Source of the DNA: Christiangramia sp.
Lineage (GTDB): Bacteria; Bacteroidota; Bacteroidia; Flavobacteriales; Flavobacteriaceae
Reading direction: 5' to 3'
NCBI GenBank assembly: GCA_024635735.1
Contig: JAGXII010000184.1
Span: 1 to 8,300, forward strand
DNA length: 8,300 nucleotides
Part shown: in pieces, positions 6,866 through 8,300 of the stretch
Layout: the number at the start of each line of letters is the position of its first letter
Numbering within the stretch: the first letter of the stretch is position 1
Program-made: the position numbers and the translations under genes
The notes under the pieces: model-generated
Told to the model about the DNA's origin: nothing
The model's input: only the letters and a program-made list of their open reading frames with translations
The model's database searches: none

Positions 6866-8300
6866 ATGATTCAGAATCTTTTGCAAACCCCCATCGAATA
6901 TTTAAAAGGTGTTGGCCCAAACCGTGCCGATTTGCTAAAGAAAGAACTGAATATTCAAACCTACCGGGATCTCATCAATTTTTTTCCCAATCGTTATATC
7001 GATAAAACACGCTTTTATAAGATCTCCGAGCTGCAGCAAAACAGTTCAGAAGTACAAATAGTCGGTAAAATAGTCCATATTAAAACTGTTGAACAAAAAA
7101 GAGGAAAAAGACTGGTCGCCGACTTTATAGATGATACCGGCCGAATGGAACTGGTATGGTTTCGCGGCCATAAATGGATAAAGGAAAATATTAAGCTCAA
7201 CACTCCCTATGTGATATTTGGAAAAACCAACTGGTTTAATGGAATGTTTAGTATGCCTCATCCTGAAATGGAACTGGTCTCCGATTATAAAAAGAATCTA
7301 AGAACGGCGATGCAGCCGGTTTATCCTTCTACCGAACTGCTCGCGAAAAAGGCAATCACCAATCGGGTGATCATGAAACTTATGCAAGAGGTGCTGCAGC
7401 AAACCGGATTAAAATTTTCGGAGAGTCTTAATGCAGATTTGATAAACGAACTTAAACTAATCTCAAAATCTGAAGCTCTTTTTAATGTTCATTTTCCCAA
7501 AAGTCAGGAGTTACTTTCCAGGGCACAATTCCGGTTAAAATTTGAAGAATTATTCTTTATTCAAATACAATTATTGAGAAGAAATTTACTGCATAAGCAA
7601 AAAATAAAGGGCTTCAATTTTGACAAAGTGGGAACCAATTTTAACGACTTCTATCAGCATCATTTACCCTTCGAATTAACCAACGCGCAGAAGCGTGTGA
7701 TAAAAGAAATTAGAAGTGATTTGGGTAGTGGCGCTCAAATGAATAGGTTACTTCAGGGAGACGTGGGTTCCGGAAAGACAATTGTGGCTCTAATGTCAAT
7801 GTTTATAGCACTTGACAATGGATACCAGGCCTGTTTAATGGCGCCTACTGAAATTTTGTCAGTCCAGCACTATAATGGATTAGTGGAATTATGTAAAGAA
7901 TTGAATACCAGTATTTATATTCTCACAGGTTCAACCAAAACTTCAAAAAGAAGGGAGATTCATGAAAAACTTGAAAACGGGGAAATAGACATCCTCATCG
8001 GGACGCATGCATTGCTCGAAGATAAGGTAAAATTCAAGAATTTAGGACTCGCAATTATAGACGAGCAACATAGATTTGGAGTTGCTCAGCGAGCAAGGTT
8101 ATGGAAAAAAAATAACATCCCTCCGCATGTTCTGGTAATGACCGCCACCCCTATTCCAAGAACTCTTGCAATGAGTTTATATGGGGACCTCGATATTTCG
8201 TTAATTGATGAATTACCACCGGGAAGAAAACCGGTAAAAACGGTTCATAGATTTGACAGTAACCGGTTAAAAGTTTTCAGATTTATAAAAGAAGAAATTC
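6866..8300 (+). CDS. recG: ATP-dependent DNA helicase RecG, N-terminal two thirds (runs off right edge)
   Basis: Superfamily 2 branch-migration helicase that regresses stalled replication forks and processes Holliday junctions and D-loops in the cytoplasm. From ATG 6866 the frame stays open for 478 codons to the window end; full-length RecG is about 690-700 residues. The N-terminus has the helix-hairpin-helix-like PIEYLKGVGPNRADLL (9-24). The OB-fold wedge domain lies about 60-150 (FIDDTGRMELVWF around 89-101). Helicase motifs follow: Walker A GDVGSGKT (298-305), motif Ia MAPTEIL, Walker B DEQH (399-402) and motif III TATPIPRTLA (426-435). These positions match those of well-studied RecG proteins, so nothing is missing or inserted in the visible part. 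The gene is divergent from the aminopeptidase operon. The start lacks a Shine-Dalgarno sequence, but the family N-terminus fits this ATG. Confidence 0.97.
   Translation, partial: MIQNLLQTPIEYLKGVGPNRADLLKKELNIQTYRDLINFFPNRYIDKTRFYKISELQQNSSEVQIVGKIVHIKTVEQKRGKRLVADFIDDTGRMELVWFRGHKWIKENIKLNTPYVIFGKTNWFNGMFSMPHPEMELVSDYKKNLRTAMQPVYPSTELLAKKAITNRVIMKLMQEVLQQTGLKFSESLNADLINELKLISKSEALFNVHFPKSQELLSRAQFRLKFEELFFIQIQLLRRNLLHKQKIKGFNFDKVGTNFNDFYQHHLPFELTNAQKRVIKEIRSDLGSGAQMNRLLQGDVGSGKTIVALMSMFIALDNGYQACLMAPTEILSVQHYNGLVELCKELNTSIYILTGSTKTSKRREIHEKLENGEIDILIGTHALLEDKVKFKNLGLAIIDEQHRFGVAQRARLWKKNNIPPHVLVMTATPIPRTLAMSLYGDLDISLIDELPPGRKPVKTVHRFDSNRLKVFRFIKEEI

Noticed and set aside
7015..7261. Two overlapping minus-strand open frames inside recG
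   Set aside because: They are antisense to the RecG wedge domain, and the recG frame is continuous and motif-complete.
8105..8112. A8 run in recG as a programmed frameshift site
   Set aside because: The RecG frame continues normally through motif III after it, and A8 runs occur elsewhere in this low-GC window (for example 6674-6681), so there is no reason to see it as special.

Overview
The window looks like an ordinary housekeeping stretch of a low-GC chromosome from the phylum Bacteroidota, most likely a marine-type Flavobacteriaceae (Gramella/Christiangramia- or Salegentibacter-like). The basis is base composition, mostly absent Shine-Dalgarno sequences, the GDDAQSI form of UvrD motif III, the presence of small Bacteroidota-style membrane proteins, and short Gln-ending signal peptides (QAQ, IAQ). 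This placement is by eye, not from a search. No mobile elements, CRISPR arrays, rRNA or tRNA genes were seen. There is no gene-free stretch over 300 bases.

Layout from left to right. Positions 1-775 (minus) hold the N-terminal third of a UvrD/PcrA-type superfamily 1 helicase, running off the left edge and apparently starting at TTG. A 204-base divergent intergenic region (776-979) separates it from a plus-strand pair: a secreted M20D-type amidohydrolase/carboxypeptidase (980-2266) and a single-pass membrane protein of unknown function (2293-2814). This pair converges on, and overlaps by 17 bases, a minus-strand three-gene operon. Read in its own direction, that operon is a secreted M1 metalloaminopeptidase (6739-4625), patatin A (4623-3721) and patatin B (3721-2798). 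The three genes are packed stop-to-start (TAATATG, then TAATG), so translational coupling is likely. A 126-base divergent intergenic region (6740-6865) leads to recG on the plus strand, which runs off the right edge after the helicase motifs Walker A, DEQH and TATPIPR.

Functionally the window combines two DNA repair/recombination helicases (UvrD/PcrA and RecG) with two envelope peptidases and two lipid hydrolases. The M20 and M1 enzymes both carry signal peptides and would process peptides or acylated amino acids outside the cytoplasm. The patatins carry none, so their acyl-hydrolase activity should be cytoplasmic or on the inner leaflet of the inner membrane.

The most interesting element is the tandem patatin pair. 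By hand count the two proteins are about 59% identical over 288 ungapped residues with every catalytic residue kept in both, yet their DNA differs at most wobble positions. This points to an old, selectively maintained duplication. I found no evidence for a clearly novel defence or mobile system.
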